Shown in pieces: positions 45,032-55,400 of a DNA stretch of 64,000 nt. The DNA comes from Planktothrix sp. PCC 11201 (GTDB lineage: Bacteria; Cyanobacteriota; Cyanobacteriia; Cyanobacteriales; Microcoleaceae), in NCBI RefSeq assembly GCF_900009135.1, contig NZ_LT797700.1, positions 49,019 through 113,018 of the forward strand. The letters run 5' to 3'. A model generated the notes under the pieces. The model had not been told where the DNA came from and searched no databases. It worked only from the letters and a program-made list of their open reading frames with translations. Position 1 is the stretch's first letter, and every line of letters starts with the position of its first letter. The translations under genes and the position numbers were made by a program.

Positions 45032-46765
45032 TTAAGTATTATCACAATAGTCTTTTTGCACAACATCACTAATACTGTCCATTAACCACTGATTGCTATT
45101 TGCATCATAAATTAGTTTAAAAATCGCACTTTCACAGGCAGTTTCCCCATTTTTCATATCATATTTTAACCAGACTTTAATCGTTGCATTGGTATTACTT
45201 GTGGCAAAAGTTCTAAAAGTGTAAACTTCCACCTTACTCACCAAGTCCCACCAAGGATTGTTGATTTTTTCGGTGGCTTCTTTGCGCCAAGGAACACTCA
45301 GTAACTCAATAGCAGCTTGTTTATTAGTTGTTGCTAATTGATAATATTGAATAATAGTGTTTTCGGGGTTAGAGTTTTGAGATTGTGTTGCTAAGGGTTG
45401 TGATGGCGTTTTTTTGACGTGAGATGACCAACTGGCATAAACAGCAATACTTAATATACATAATCCTACACCAACAATCCATTGTTGAGCAGGTGCAGAT
45501 TTAAACCTAGCTATTGTTAATTGTAGCCATTGAATGAAAAGATCGGTAGGTTTAGTCGGGATAGGTGTCGTTTTTGGTGGTGGCGTAGGAATTATCGGTT
45601 GTGTTGGTCTAGGAATATTAAGATTAGTTAGTGGTGTCGGAATTATAGGTTGTGGTGGCTTGGGAATATTAGGACTAAGATTATTTTTTAGAATAGTAGG
45701 TAATGGTGAACTCAAACTGCTAGGACTCGGTTTAGATGATCCACTAGGATTAGCAAATATATCAACACCTATCAGTTTTGCACGTTCACACCAGTAACAC
45801 TTTTTATAACTTTTAGCATAATAATGTTGTTGTCCTGCAACAGAACATACTTGTAAATCTTTGATTGCTAATTCTAAAGTTTTTTGCCATTCACCCGCAG
45901 TAGGTCGAGCATGAGGATTTCGATGTCCGTCATCAAAACAACGACGAAATAAAGTTTGTAGTTGGGGATGTATGATATGAAATGGCATCATTCTCTTAAC
46001 AGGACTAAGATTAGAATTTGCACCATAGACCCAGTGTCCTTGAGAGATTTTTTCTGCCATAGTTGGCTCACCTCTACCATTCCATTTTCCGCAAAATGGG
46101 TGATCGTTAAAAAGTAACTGCCAAATTAAAATAGCTAACCCAAAGCGATCTTGGGCTTCATACCTATCAATTTTATGGGGATCTTTTCCAGACATTTCTG
46201 GTGGTCTATATTCATCAACACCAACAGTACAACGATAAACTTTATGTGTTCGAGGATCAGTTACTTGAAAGGAATCCGTATCAATAATAGAAACATAAGT
46301 ATTAGATTTAACTAGAATATTTCTGCTATTAATATCTCCAATGACATAATTTTTTTGATGGATACATTGCATAACAGAGGCAATATTCATCGCTGCTGTA
46401 TGTAAGTAAATCCAATTAAAACCAGGAGCCTTTTGTTTACGAGCTTTGGGATGATGTATGATAGAAAATTCTAAAGTATTAGCAATATAAGGAAGCAAAA
46501 AACCTTTAGGTGTCCCGCTATTATCTCGTAGAAGACATTTAGGCCAAACAATGGAAACGTGACCTTTATTTACAGTTGGATCATCGGGAGGATTATTGAT
46601 CATTAACCGTAATTTTGGCCAAGTATCAGCAATCATTGGCTTAGTATATATTTTAGCGACTAAACCCGATTTGCTAGTTGTCCAAATCTCCGCTTCACCA
46701 CCTTTAGCAATTTCTTGGATTAAATTAATCCATTCTCCAGTTGTTTCACATTTGTAACTGCTCAT
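45032..46765 (-). CDS. Protein kinase-like protein of a TerY-P-type triad
   Basis: 577 residues. The kinase domain (about 10-290) has IAKGGEAEIW as the glycine loop, Lys38 in VAKIY, YVIGDINSRNILV (Asp144, Asn149) and SIIDTDSF (Asp162) in place of DFG. The HxD histidine is replaced by Gly. ATP and Mg ligands remain, so activity is likely, although the form is divergent. A cysteine pair (CYWC) near 325 and a long Pro-rich linker follow. One membrane helix (about 445-465; WIVGVGLCILSIAVYAS) leads to a periplasmic domain of about 110 residues (IQYYQLATTNKQAAIELLS...). It is the last gene of the set zinc-finger, vWA, PP2C, kinase, with a 9-base gap to PP2C. Confidence 0.85.
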   Translation of the reverse strand: MSSYKCETTGEWINLIQEIAKGGEAEIWTTSKSGLVAKIYTKPMIADTWPKLRLMINNPPDDPTVNKGHVSIVWPKCLLRDNSGTPKGFLLPYIANTLEFSIIHHPKARKQKAPGFNWIYLHTAAMNIASVMQCIHQKNYVIGDINSRNILVKSNTYVSIIDTDSFQVTDPRTHKVYRCTVGVDEYRPPEMSGKDPHKIDRYEAQDRFGLAILIWQLLFNDHPFCGKWNGRGEPTMAEKISQGHWVYGANSNLSPVKRMMPFHIIHPQLQTLFRRCFDDGHRNPHARPTAGEWQKTLELAIKDLQVCSVAGQQHYYAKSYKKCYWCERAKLIGVDIFANPSGSSKPSPSSLSSPLPTILKNNLSPNIPKPPQPIIPTPLTNLNIPRPTQPIIPTPPPKTTPIPTKPTDLFIQWLQLTIARFKSAPAQQWIVGVGLCILSIAVYASWSSHVKKTPSQPLATQSQNSNPENTIIQYYQLATTNKQAAIELLSVPWRKEATEKINNPWWDLVSKVEVYTFRTFATSNTNATIKVWLKYDMKNGETACESAIFKLIYDANSNQWLMDSISDVVQKDYCDNT

Positions 46766-46774
46766 AGTAATTAC

Positions 46775-48118
46775 CTATTTTTTTTGGTTTACAAAAAGGT
46801 CAAAGATGAAAATGAGTATTAAGCTATATATAAAGTAAAATAATATTACGAAAAATTGATTAGGAATATTTTTAATGAAGGCAGAAATCAACGTCATCAC
46901 AATAGCACCAACAGCTATAGCCAATACTTTTTTTATCCAAAATGGTAATAAAACCAGACTAACTTCTCCACTCCAATAAGTTTGAGATGCTGAAACATTT
47001 TGATTAAAAACTTTTACTTTTTTTTTAACGCGGATTGACTTAATATCATTAATATTTAAGAGTATTAATAATATCAATGAATATCCCTTATTTAAAGGAC
47101 GTTGAGATATTAGATAGATTCCCAAAGTTTGTTCTTTAATTTCGGATATAATCTTAAGATTAGGATCTAGACATCTTATTAATTTATAAATCCTTTGTTC
47201 AACTTGATCGAGTGCTTGATCCCTATCATCGGTAGCTTCTTGAGATTGATTAGGTGATTTATGGTGTGGTGATGGAGATGATGAAGGAGCAGATTTCTGG
47301 ACAGGTTTACTAATATTAGAAGACTGAGTTTTTACTGAATTACTTCTATTTTCTTCCTGTTGAATACACAACAAAACAGTTTTATCATCGTCGGTTTTTT
47401 GGTTGACTCGCTCAGAATTTAAAAAATCTCTCAGTATATTTTGCTTCTCCGTTTGAGTTATATTCGGGCGCATAATTTGTCTTTCTAAAGGCTCAAAAAA
47501 CTTGTGATAAGCTATCCAATTTTGAGATTTTAATAATGAAATACGTTCTATCCCATCAGTAGCAGAACAAATAAAATCAACGGCTTTTGGAATGACTGTT
47601 ACTTGCATTTCTTGACTTGCTATAGAGGAAGTTATAGGTACAGTTTCATTGGTGAATTCTCCCTTGTTAGGTCTGAATAATAGTTTGTAAGTTGCCTCCT
47701 CTTGCGGACGAATCACAATTAGTCCATCACCAACCTGCATAGCGGCAAGCCAGTCTGGGGTAGCGACAAAAGCCAATAGGGTACAAGCTAAGTCTCTGAC
47801 AGCATAGCCTTTATCGTTAGCTTCAGCTTGAATTTCTGTTACTACAGATTTGAGTAACTTTTCAAAAAAAGCTCTAGCTTGATTATCATTTAGGGGGTTA
47901 TTTAACCAGTTGTTTTGATTCAGCAAACGAATAGCTGTCTGAACTGCTATTTGTGAACCTAACTCCGAGTGAGCCGCGCTTCCCATGCCATCAGAAACAG
48001 CACCAATAATCACCTGTTTATTTGAGATAATTTGATATTCAAAATCATCTTGACAGGGAGTACCATTTTTAATGTGTCCTATGCCTTGTTCTTTCCATCC
48101 GACTGCTTGCCACTGCAT
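46775..48118 (-). CDS. PP2C-type protein phosphatase of the triad, membrane-anchored
   Basis: 447 residues. The phosphatase domain (1-260) shows CQDDFEY (Asp24/25), VSDGMGSAAHSELGSQ (metal-binding Asp43, Gly44), AMQVGDGLIVI, CSATDGIER and TDDDKTVLL. This is a complete metal site of the PP2C family. A Ser/Pro linker leads to two hydrophobic segments (about 390-410 and 420-442). It probably reverses the action of the kinase encoded downstream, at a shared membrane location. Spacing of 14 bases from the vWA gene and 9 to the kinase supports one operon. Confidence 0.88.
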   Translation of the reverse strand: MQWQAVGWKEQGIGHIKNGTPCQDDFEYQIISNKQVIIGAVSDGMGSAAHSELGSQIAVQTAIRLLNQNNWLNNPLNDNQARAFFEKLLKSVVTEIQAEANDKGYAVRDLACTLLAFVATPDWLAAMQVGDGLIVIRPQEEATYKLLFRPNKGEFTNETVPITSSIASQEMQVTVIPKAVDFICSATDGIERISLLKSQNWIAYHKFFEPLERQIMRPNITQTEKQNILRDFLNSERVNQKTDDDKTVLLCIQQEENRSNSVKTQSSNISKPVQKSAPSSSPSPHHKSPNQSQEATDDRDQALDQVEQRIYKLIRCLDPNLKIISEIKEQTLGIYLISQRPLNKGYSLILLILLNINDIKSIRVKKKVKVFNQNVSASQTYWSGEVSLVLLPFWIKKVLAIAVGAIVMTLISAFIKNIPNQFFVILFYFIYSLILIFIFDLFVNQKK

Positions 48119-48132
48119 AAAAAACCTCGTAT

Positions 48133-48792
48133 TTAGGTACTAATTACTGCCCATGCGTTCACGGGTGCAAGAGCAGTCTGATCACCGGGTTTACTAGCGG
48201 ATACGACTGACATTGAATTAGATAACCACTTAAATAACGCTGGAAAATCCAGTCCTTTTAACATCAAAGGTGGCTTATTAGCTGGAGCAATCTGTGAGAG
48301 GGTATTCATATCTGCTCCTTGAACACCAACGGCATAAAATTGGACTCTTTTATTAGCAGCAAATTGTCGAACCATTTGGGCTGCATTTTCCCAACCGGGA
48401 TTAGGGCCGCCATCTGTAATTAGTAAGACCCAAGGACGATAATATTCAATCCCATTATTTTTATAATCGGCTTTGCGAGATTCTAAGAGATTGAGTCCTG
48501 TTTCAATGGCTTGCCCCATCTCAGTTGAACCCGTAGCCGACAGAGAAGGAGGATTAAATTGGTCAACGGTCACGAAATTTTGAACGATGTTTACTGAACT
48601 ATCAAAGGTAATAATCGCAACTTCCACGCGCCTAGATGCAAGGTGATCTTGGCTGAGTTCTTGCTGAAAAGTAACCAATCCTTTATTTAACTCTTGAATC
48701 CGTTGACCACTCATTGAACCTGATGTATCCAGAAGCAGTACAACTGCACAACGAGGATCGGGACTGTCCACAAATTCAATATCTAAAGTCAT
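48133..48792 (-). CDS. TerY-like von Willebrand factor A domain protein
   Basis: 219 residues forming one vWA domain. The MIDAS metal site is intact: VLLLDTSGSMSGQRI (residues 18-32), ATGSTEMGQAI and LLITDGGPNPGW. The form matches the short TerY-type proteins of tellurite/stress operons, which sit next to a PP2C phosphatase and a kinase (TerY-P triad). It probably binds a partner in a metal-dependent way and is a phosphorylation target. There is no signal peptide, so it is cytoplasmic. Confidence 0.88.
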   Translation of the reverse strand: MTLDIEFVDSPDPRCAVVLLLDTSGSMSGQRIQELNKGLVTFQQELSQDHLASRRVEVAIITFDSSVNIVQNFVTVDQFNPPSLSATGSTEMGQAIETGLNLLESRKADYKNNGIEYYRPWVLLITDGGPNPGWENAAQMVRQFAANKRVQFYAVGVQGADMNTLSQIAPANKPPLMLKGLDFPALFKWLSNSMSVVSASKPGDQTALAPVNAWAVIST

Positions 48793-48842
48793 ACACTTTT
48801 CCTTTTTATTTAGAAATCTTCAAATTTTTCCTAGCTGGACTG

Positions 48843-49064
48843 TTATCGGCCAAGAATAAATCCTGTCGCATTACAGGGGTTGCATTGCCGCGCGCCTTGT
48901 CCACCACATTTCTTACAGGTTTTTCCGTTAATTTTTCCTGTTTTCTTACAATCTTCGCACGGCAAAAACTTTAAGCCCTTACAGTTGGGACACTTGCTCT
49001 TTTGAACATCTTTTCGCTTACCGCTATAGTCCGATTCCTTCTCGCCTTTATGTTGTTCGCTCAC
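48843..49064 (-). CDS. Small DnaJ-type zinc-finger protein
   Basis: 73 residues from a GTG at 49064 with AGAGG upstream. After a charged start, the rest is CPNCKGLKFLPCEDCKKTG, CKKCGGQGARQC and NPCNATG: four CxxC pairs in the pattern of the DnaJ cysteine-rich domain. It should bind two zinc ions and may bind unfolded or partner protein. It lies 50 bases before the vWA gene, the first gene of the apparent four-gene operon. Confidence 0.8.
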   Translation of the reverse strand: MSEQHKGEKESDYSGKRKDVQKSKCPNCKGLKFLPCEDCKKTGKINGKTCKKCGGQGARQCNPCNATGFILGR

Positions 49065-49258
49065 AATACACCTCTGGTTAGGGATTTTTTAACGAAAACT
49101 GCTGAAATTTGGGGATTTTAGGCAAATTCTTAGTGATTCTTGCCTATTGCTGATTTGTGTGATCTTTTTACCATCTTACAGGAAGCAATCTTAACTGTGA
49201 TCTGTATTTAAACAGGAATTGTGTTAGGATACTAACAGGACATTAAGGACGCGACATC

Positions 49259-49765
49259 ATGACTTCCCTTGATCAACAGTTCAACCAGGCTGCACTCCAT
49301 TGGGACTTGGAAACCCTTTATACTGACCTCGCCTCTGCTAAGGGAAAACGCCTGACGCCGATGGAAAAGCTGCATTTGCGGGGGTTGTTGTGTGGGTTTA
49401 GTCCGGCGGAAATTGCCGAACAACTGGGAAAGAACGTTAAAGGTGTGAAAACTGACCTCTGTGTGACGTTATATCGATATGTGAAAAGTTTGGTAGATAA
49501 GTTAGATGCTCGGATTGAAAGTTGGCGAGAAGTTACAGAATGGTTAGAAGAAGCCGGATATAAACGACAGACACCCCCTGAGATTCCCGTTGATAGTTTG
49601 CTTACTGAAAAAAGTATTATTAATATTTCTAATATTCATATTGACAAAAATCAGTTAGTTGTTGCTTTTAATTTAAAAATCCCTACAACATCCGCCACTT
49701 CAGAATCAAAAAAATATTCAGAGATTACAGAAAATTCAATAATTGCCGAGAATTTAGTTAATTAA
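49259..49765 (+). CDS. HTH-domain protein, putative regulator
   Basis: 168 residues. Residues about 30-85 (LTPMEKLHLRGLLCGFSPAEI, AEQLGKNVKGVKTDLCVTLYR) look like a LuxR/sigma-like helix-turn-helix: a short helix, a G-x-S turn and a recognition helix starting at VKGVKTD. This N-terminal form occurs in many cyanobacterial signalling proteins. The rest (about 110-168) contains a beta-rich segment and a polar tail without known motif. It is divergent from the zinc-finger operon, 194 bases away, and may regulate it; that is position-based inference. Confidence 0.6.
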   Translation: MTSLDQQFNQAALHWDLETLYTDLASAKGKRLTPMEKLHLRGLLCGFSPAEIAEQLGKNVKGVKTDLCVTLYRYVKSLVDKLDARIESWREVTEWLEEAGYKRQTPPEIPVDSLLTEKSIINISNIHIDKNQLVVAFNLKIPTTSATSESKKYSEITENSIIAENLVN

Positions 49766-49872
49766 CAGTTGAATATAAATCTTTTAATGTTTGCTACACA
49801 TTCCCCTGTAGAAAAGATCATTAAGGATATTTTATGGCAAAATAAAGACTAATCATTTTAGTTTAATCCCTA

Positions 49873-51816
49873 ATGCTGACTCCCCGAATTCATCCAGAAA
49901 CCATAGAAGAAGTCAAAGAAAGGGCGGATATTTATGATATCGTGTCCGAGAAAGTTTCGTTGAAACGACGGGGGAAAGATTTTGTGGGGTTGTGTCCTTT
50001 TCATGATGAAAAAACCCCTAGTTTTACCGTTAGTCCCACGAAACAAATGTTTTATTGTTTTGGATGTGGGGCGGCGGGAAATGCGATTAAATTTATTATG
50101 GATTTGGATAAAAGTTCTTTTAGTGAGGTGGTTTTAGAGTTGGCTAAACGGTATCAAGTTCCGGTGAAGACTTTGGAACCGGAAAAACGTCAGGAATTAC
50201 AAAGACAGATTTCTTTACGAGAACAATTATATGAGATTTTAGCGATCGCTACGGGTTTTTATCAATATACTTTAAGACAACCGGAAGGAATTCAAGCCTT
50301 AGATTATTTAAAATTAAAACGAAATCTCAAAGAAAATACTATTCAATATTTTCAGTTAGGATATGCTCCCCAAGGATGGGAAACACTCTATGATTATTTG
50401 GTGGAACAAAAACATTTTCCGGCGGAATTAGTTGAACAAGCAGGGCTAATTGTACCTCGAAAAACTGGCAATGGATATTATGATCGATTTAGAGATCGGT
50501 TAATGATTCCGATTCATGATAGTCAGGGAAAAATTATTGGATTTGGAGGCAGAAGTTTAGGGGATGAACTGCCAAAATACCTTAATTCTCCCGAAACCGA
50601 ATTATTTGATAAAGGCAAGACTTTATTTGCCTTAGATAAAGCAAAAAATGCTATCGGTAAACAGGATCAAGCGATTGTTGTCGAAGGCTATTTTGATGTA
50701 ATTGCGTTACATACCGCCGGAATAGAAAATGTTGTGGCTTCTTTAGGTACTGCATTAAGTTTAAATCAAGTTCGGCAGTTAGTTCGTTACACAGAATCTA
50801 AACAAATTATTCTCAATTTTGATGCAGATGTTGCGGGGAATAAAGCAGCAGAACGGGCGATTGGAGAAATTGAAGATCTGGCTTATCAAGGTTATATTAA
50901 TTTACGGATTTTAAATATTCCTTCTGGTAAAGATCCCGATGAGTTTTTAATTCATAATTCTGCTGAAGATTATCAAAAATTATTGGTTAATGCTCCATTT
51001 TGGATTGATTGGCAAATTCAACGTTTATTAATTGGAAAAAACCTAGAAACCGTTTCCCAGTCGCAGCAAGTCTCAAAACAAATGGTAGAATTATTAAAAA
51101 AAATTGAAAATGGAATGCAACGCACCCATTATATTCAATACTGTGCTGAACTTCTGAGTCAAGGACAAAATCGGTTAGTTTCTCTCTTAGCTAAAAATTT
51201 ACAAACTCAAGTAAATCAGCATCATTTAGAAATAGGAAAAAATAAACCATCTTCTGATAATTTACTGAGTATTAACTCCGAGCGCAGTTTATTAGAAGAA
51301 GCAGAAGTCAAACTCCTCAGAATATATCTGCATTGTCCCGAATATCGCCTAACCATTGTTGATGGGTTAGAAGCGAGAGATTTACAGTTTAGTTTAGCTC
51401 ATCATCGGTTTTTATGGCGAGAAATTGCCCAAATTGAGGAAAGATCTGAAAAGAGTTTAGATACGGTGGATTTAATTCTGGAATTGCAACAAGTTTGTTT
51501 GGAAAAAAATCAACAAACCAAACAATTTTATCATCTATTTTATTTGGACGAACATACGGAAATTGATATTTGTCGCCCCCAGTTAGTTATTCGCAGTTCT
51601 ATTGCGTCCATTGAAACCGTTATTTGTCAAAAAAGACGAGATATGGCATTAAAATTATGGGGGGAAACCGATATTGCTCAACAGCAGAATTTAGCTCAAA
51701 AATATTATCAACAAATTGACGCAGAAACCAAATGGATGTGGGAATTAAAACGCATTAGAGATACCCAATTTCATGATTTAATTTCTGTTCCCTTGGGGGG
51801 AATGAATATGAATTAA
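49873..51816 (+). CDS. dnaG: DNA primase
   Basis: 647 residues. The zinc-binding domain has CPFHDEKTPSF and FYCFGCGAAGN (Cys41, His44, Cys62, Cys65). The RNA polymerase domain follows, with RLMIPIHDSQGKIIGFGGR. The TOPRIM core has VVEGYFDVIALHTAG and LNFDADVAGNKA, with Glu and Asp metal ligands, and SGKDPDEFL. The C-terminal region (about 450-647) would bind the replicative helicase. It makes RNA primers at the replication fork. No rpsU or rpoD is adjacent, unlike in enterobacteria. Confidence 0.97.
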   Translation: MLTPRIHPETIEEVKERADIYDIVSEKVSLKRRGKDFVGLCPFHDEKTPSFTVSPTKQMFYCFGCGAAGNAIKFIMDLDKSSFSEVVLELAKRYQVPVKTLEPEKRQELQRQISLREQLYEILAIATGFYQYTLRQPEGIQALDYLKLKRNLKENTIQYFQLGYAPQGWETLYDYLVEQKHFPAELVEQAGLIVPRKTGNGYYDRFRDRLMIPIHDSQGKIIGFGGRSLGDELPKYLNSPETELFDKGKTLFALDKAKNAIGKQDQAIVVEGYFDVIALHTAGIENVVASLGTALSLNQVRQLVRYTESKQIILNFDADVAGNKAAERAIGEIEDLAYQGYINLRILNIPSGKDPDEFLIHNSAEDYQKLLVNAPFWIDWQIQRLLIGKNLETVSQSQQVSKQMVELLKKIENGMQRTHYIQYCAELLSQGQNRLVSLLAKNLQTQVNQHHLEIGKNKPSSDNLLSINSERSLLEEAEVKLLRIYLHCPEYRLTIVDGLEARDLQFSLAHHRFLWREIAQIEERSEKSLDTVDLILELQQVCLEKNQQTKQFYHLFYLDEHTEIDICRPQLVIRSSIASIETVICQKRRDMALKLWGETDIAQQQNLAQKYYQQIDAETKWMWELKRIRDTQFHDLISVPLGGMNMN

Positions 51817-52194
51817 GGGTAATTACGAATTACGAATGGGTAATAAACTGATAAATAATAACTAATGACTAATATCCTCACCTCTTTTATTAATCATCAT
51901 TAGCAAATATTTAAGTATTTCATAAAAAAAATCATACATAAATAAAAAGTATTCCTGATTCACAAATTTGAACTAGAAAAGTAGAGTGTTAAGACTGGAA
52001 AACTCAATTATTCATGAACTGGGTAGTTTAGGTTGAAGTCAATAACACCCCAGCTTATTTTAGAGGAATTAAATCCGTTTATTAACCCCCTCTTAATTAA
52101 AATTTTAAGCCCGTTAAAACCCTTATTTGTGTGCATTAATTCATGGGTTTAATAAGCGGATTTATTCTGTTATTGTACCAACAGGAGTCTAATT
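51817..52194. other. 378-base gap with a long inverted repeat
   Basis: No gene is seen. AAATCCGTTTATTAA (52071-52085) and TTAATAAGCGGATTT (52149-52163) form a 15-bp inverted repeat with one mismatch around a 63-base loop. The right arm lies 31 bases before the next ATG. Short TTACGAA repeats follow the dnaG stop. Confidence 0.5.
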
Positions 52195-52398
52195 ATGTTA
52201 CGCCAAAGTCTGATCTCTTTAACCCTAATCGGGTTATCGGTGATTACAACAACTCAAGCAAAAGCTTCAGAGTTGACTATTTCCAATTCTATTGTTAAAT
52301 TTCCCTGTAGCATTCACAATAGTATTAGCCTTTGTCCTCAAGCTAGGGAGGAAGGTCAAGAAATAATCAAAGATACGGGTAGACCGCCACGAGATTAA
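52195..52398 (+). CDS. Small secreted peptide of unknown function
   Basis: 67 residues. AACAGGAG precedes the ATG with normal spacing. Residues 1-24 are a good signal peptide (SLISLTLIGLSVITTTQAKA). The mature part has two cysteines (FPCSIHNSISLCPQ) that could pair and a charged end KDTGRPPRD. I recognise no family. A 15-bp inverted repeat in the leader and a palindromic repeat right after the gene frame it. Confidence 0.6.
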   Translation: MLRQSLISLTLIGLSVITTTQAKASELTISNSIVKFPCSIHNSISLCPQAREEGQEIIKDTGRPPRD

Positions 52399-52432
52399 TA
52401 TAAATCCATAATTAGGTGCAAATCCACCTTTT

Positions 52433-52462
52433 AGTAGAGATGTTGCATAAAACGTCTCTACT
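52433..52462. repeat. Palindromic repeat (AGTAGAGA...TCTCTACT)
   Basis: AGTAGAGATGTT and AACGTCTCTACT form an imperfect hairpin between converging genes (stops at 52398 and 52470). The same family is present at 62369-62398. It probably acts as a transcript end for both genes. Confidence 0.7.
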
Positions 52463-52469
52463 TAATGTT

Positions 52470-55400
52470 TTAGCGAGAGGGATTAAACTCATCACAAATT
52501 TTTTGATTGATACTGTTAACATTAGGGCTAGTTTCTAAATAATCATGAAGTTGAACACAAGCCTTTTTTAACAAATTATTAGTATTTTCATTAACTTGAT
52601 TCGTGTCAATTGACCAGACACCAATTCGACTGGGTTGCGTTTTTTGAATCCCAATCAAAGTTTTGCCATCGGGACTAAAATTAACTGATAAAATGGGTTC
52701 TAAACTTGGCTTTAAAGTTGTAATTAAACTTCCATTAATATCCCAAAGTTTAATAGTACCATCTACACTTGCAGAAGCTAATATTTTACTATTGGGGCTA
52801 AAATTAACCTCATAAATTGGTTTCCAATGTTTGCCTAAAATAACAGAAGTTTGTAAAAGTTCCCAGTTTGAATTTTTATTTTTCCAAATCGCGATTGATT
52901 CCCCATCTTTAGTCGCTGCAATCAATTGTCCATCGGGACTGAAACTGACAGAACTAAACCGAATTTTAGCCGCAATTAAGGAAGTGATAAAACGCCCTTT
53001 ACTGACATCCCATAGGTTAACAGTTTTATCATTACTCGCAGAAGCTAAAATTTTACTATCGGGACTAAAACTTAAATCATTGATTTGTTTTTTATGACCC
53101 TCCAAAGTCTGTTTTAAAGTGCCATCAATTGCCCAAATCCGAATTTTATTGTCATTACTGGCGGTGGCAATCAACTGATTATTAGGGCTAAAAATCACAC
53201 TCCAAACAGCCGATGGATGGACAATAGTATTAATTTCCTTACCTTCTAAATCCCAAATTTTTACTGTTTTATCATCGCTGGCTGATGCAATCATTTTTTG
53301 GTCAGGACTAAAACTGACATTATTAACCGTATTACTATGACCTCTAAACGTCCGTTTTACTTCTCCATTTAAAGTCCATAATACAACAACATGATCATTG
53401 GTTTTTAAATCTCGGCCAGGAGAAGCAACTAAATCACTATTTTTACCCAAAAAATTACTACTATAAATTTTATAATCTTTCAGTTGAATCATTCGAGGTA
53501 GGGCTTGTAAATTCCAAACTCTAACGATGCCGTCTTGACTAGCAGAAACCAACATCTCTTTTTGCTTAGAAAAACTGACTTGATTAATCCCACCCTTGTG
53601 TCCTTGCAGAGTCGAAATCAACAAACCTTCCTTTGTCCAAATTTTAATCATTTCATCCGTACTTCCCGTGGCAATTAAATTACCATCTCGACTAAAATCA
53701 ACACTATTAACTGCCTGTTGATATCCTGCTAAACTTCTAATTAATTGACCATCTCGACCCCATAATTTCACGGTTTTATCATCACTCGCCGAGGCAATTA
53801 TTTGACTATCGGGACTAAAAACAATACTCCAAATCGGCTTAGCATGGGCGGGAATTGTTTTAATCAGTTCCCCCTGGCGAGTCCAAATATTAATTAAGCC
53901 ATCTTCACTCGATGAAGCAATAAGTTGACCATCAGGACTAAAAACAACGCTGAGAACGGGTGTTTTATGTCCGTTTAAAGTTTTAATTAAGTTACCATTT
54001 AAACTCCAAATTTTAACCGTTTTATCTCGACTCGCGGAAGCAATTTGTTGACCATCGGGACTAAAACTAACCCATTTGACTTCATCGGTATGTCCCTTTA
54101 ATGTTCTGATGAATTTTCCATCTTTTTTCCAAAGTTTTATGGTTTTATCCCGACTCGCAGAAGCCATGATTTGACTATTAGGACTAAAGGTAACAAACCA
54201 AACGGAATCTTTATGTCCTTGTAAAGTATTAATTAGTTTTCCCTCACGAGTCCATAATTTAATAGTTTTATCAATACTCGCCGAAGTAATCAGTTGGTCA
54301 TCGGGACTAATACTCACACTTAAAACATTATTCTTGTCATGTCCATCTAAAATATTTTTTTCTTGAATCACTTGAACTGCAATACTTAATTTACTCTGAG
54401 TTTCTTGTTCAATAGCAGATTTAGCCATTTGATTGGATAGAAATTTTCCGGCGGTAACTAAGGTTAATAAGGCTTCAAGCTGATTATTTTCTGTGGTTAA
54501 AGCTGTGTATTTCGTATTTTCTAAAGCTAAGTTAACTTGTTTATTTTTAACTTCTGAAATCCTTAAAAATCCTAATGCTAAGGTTAATAAAAGTGCCATA
54601 CCACCACCAATAATAGTGGAACGGGTAAAAAGTTGCCAAAGTTCTTTATTTTTTGCTTCTGCTTGTTGGCGTTTTTTTGTTTCTATTTCTAACTGTTCTA
54701 AAATCACAGAACTGCGATTTTGACGAATTAAACTGACTAAATAATCATGTACCAGTTGATACCGTTCGGCGGGAATTTCGGGTAAAAGAAATACTAAACC
54801 TGAGAGGACAAAAATCTTCAGAACCGTATCTAAATTTTGATTAATATTGTCAAAATGATTCGCTATTTCTTTAATTCCTCGGACTAAATCAGCGCGGGTT
54901 TTTAAAGGACGAGTATTATTTTCATCCGTCAGCAGATAAAGCACCAACTCAGCCAAACTTTTATTACTTAAACCACAATCTTGAATCACTTCATCTAAAT
55001 AATCTTCGACTAATTTTTTCTTTTGTCCCGCTTGTTGATATTGTTGTAACGTGTTAATATTTTGAGCCTGTAACTGAGAACCTACAACTTGTAATTCTAT
55101 CGGTCGAATTTCTCCTAAATCTTCAGCTAAATCTTCAACTAATTGTTCAATCAGGGCAGGTTCAAGAAAAAATTGTGTTCTTTCTGTTAAACTTTTAATC
55201 ACGGATTTAGCTTCTTCTCGCGTAAAGTTTCCAATATAAGATAGGATATTACGGTCTAAAATATTATTCCCAATACTTTCTAAATAGCCCTGACGAGTAC
55301 ATTCTAATAAATAGTGTAGGTAATCTTCTCGTAAGGATAAAACAATTTTAACATAGGGAATATCTAAGCAATCTTTGATAAATTTATAACAGGTTTGTCG

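Noticed and set aside
52800..54400. Regular ~123-base repeats that could be taken for a CRISPR-like array
   Set aside because: The repeats are WD40 units of one protein. They vary at synonymous and non-synonymous sites and have no spacers. No CRISPR array is present in the window.
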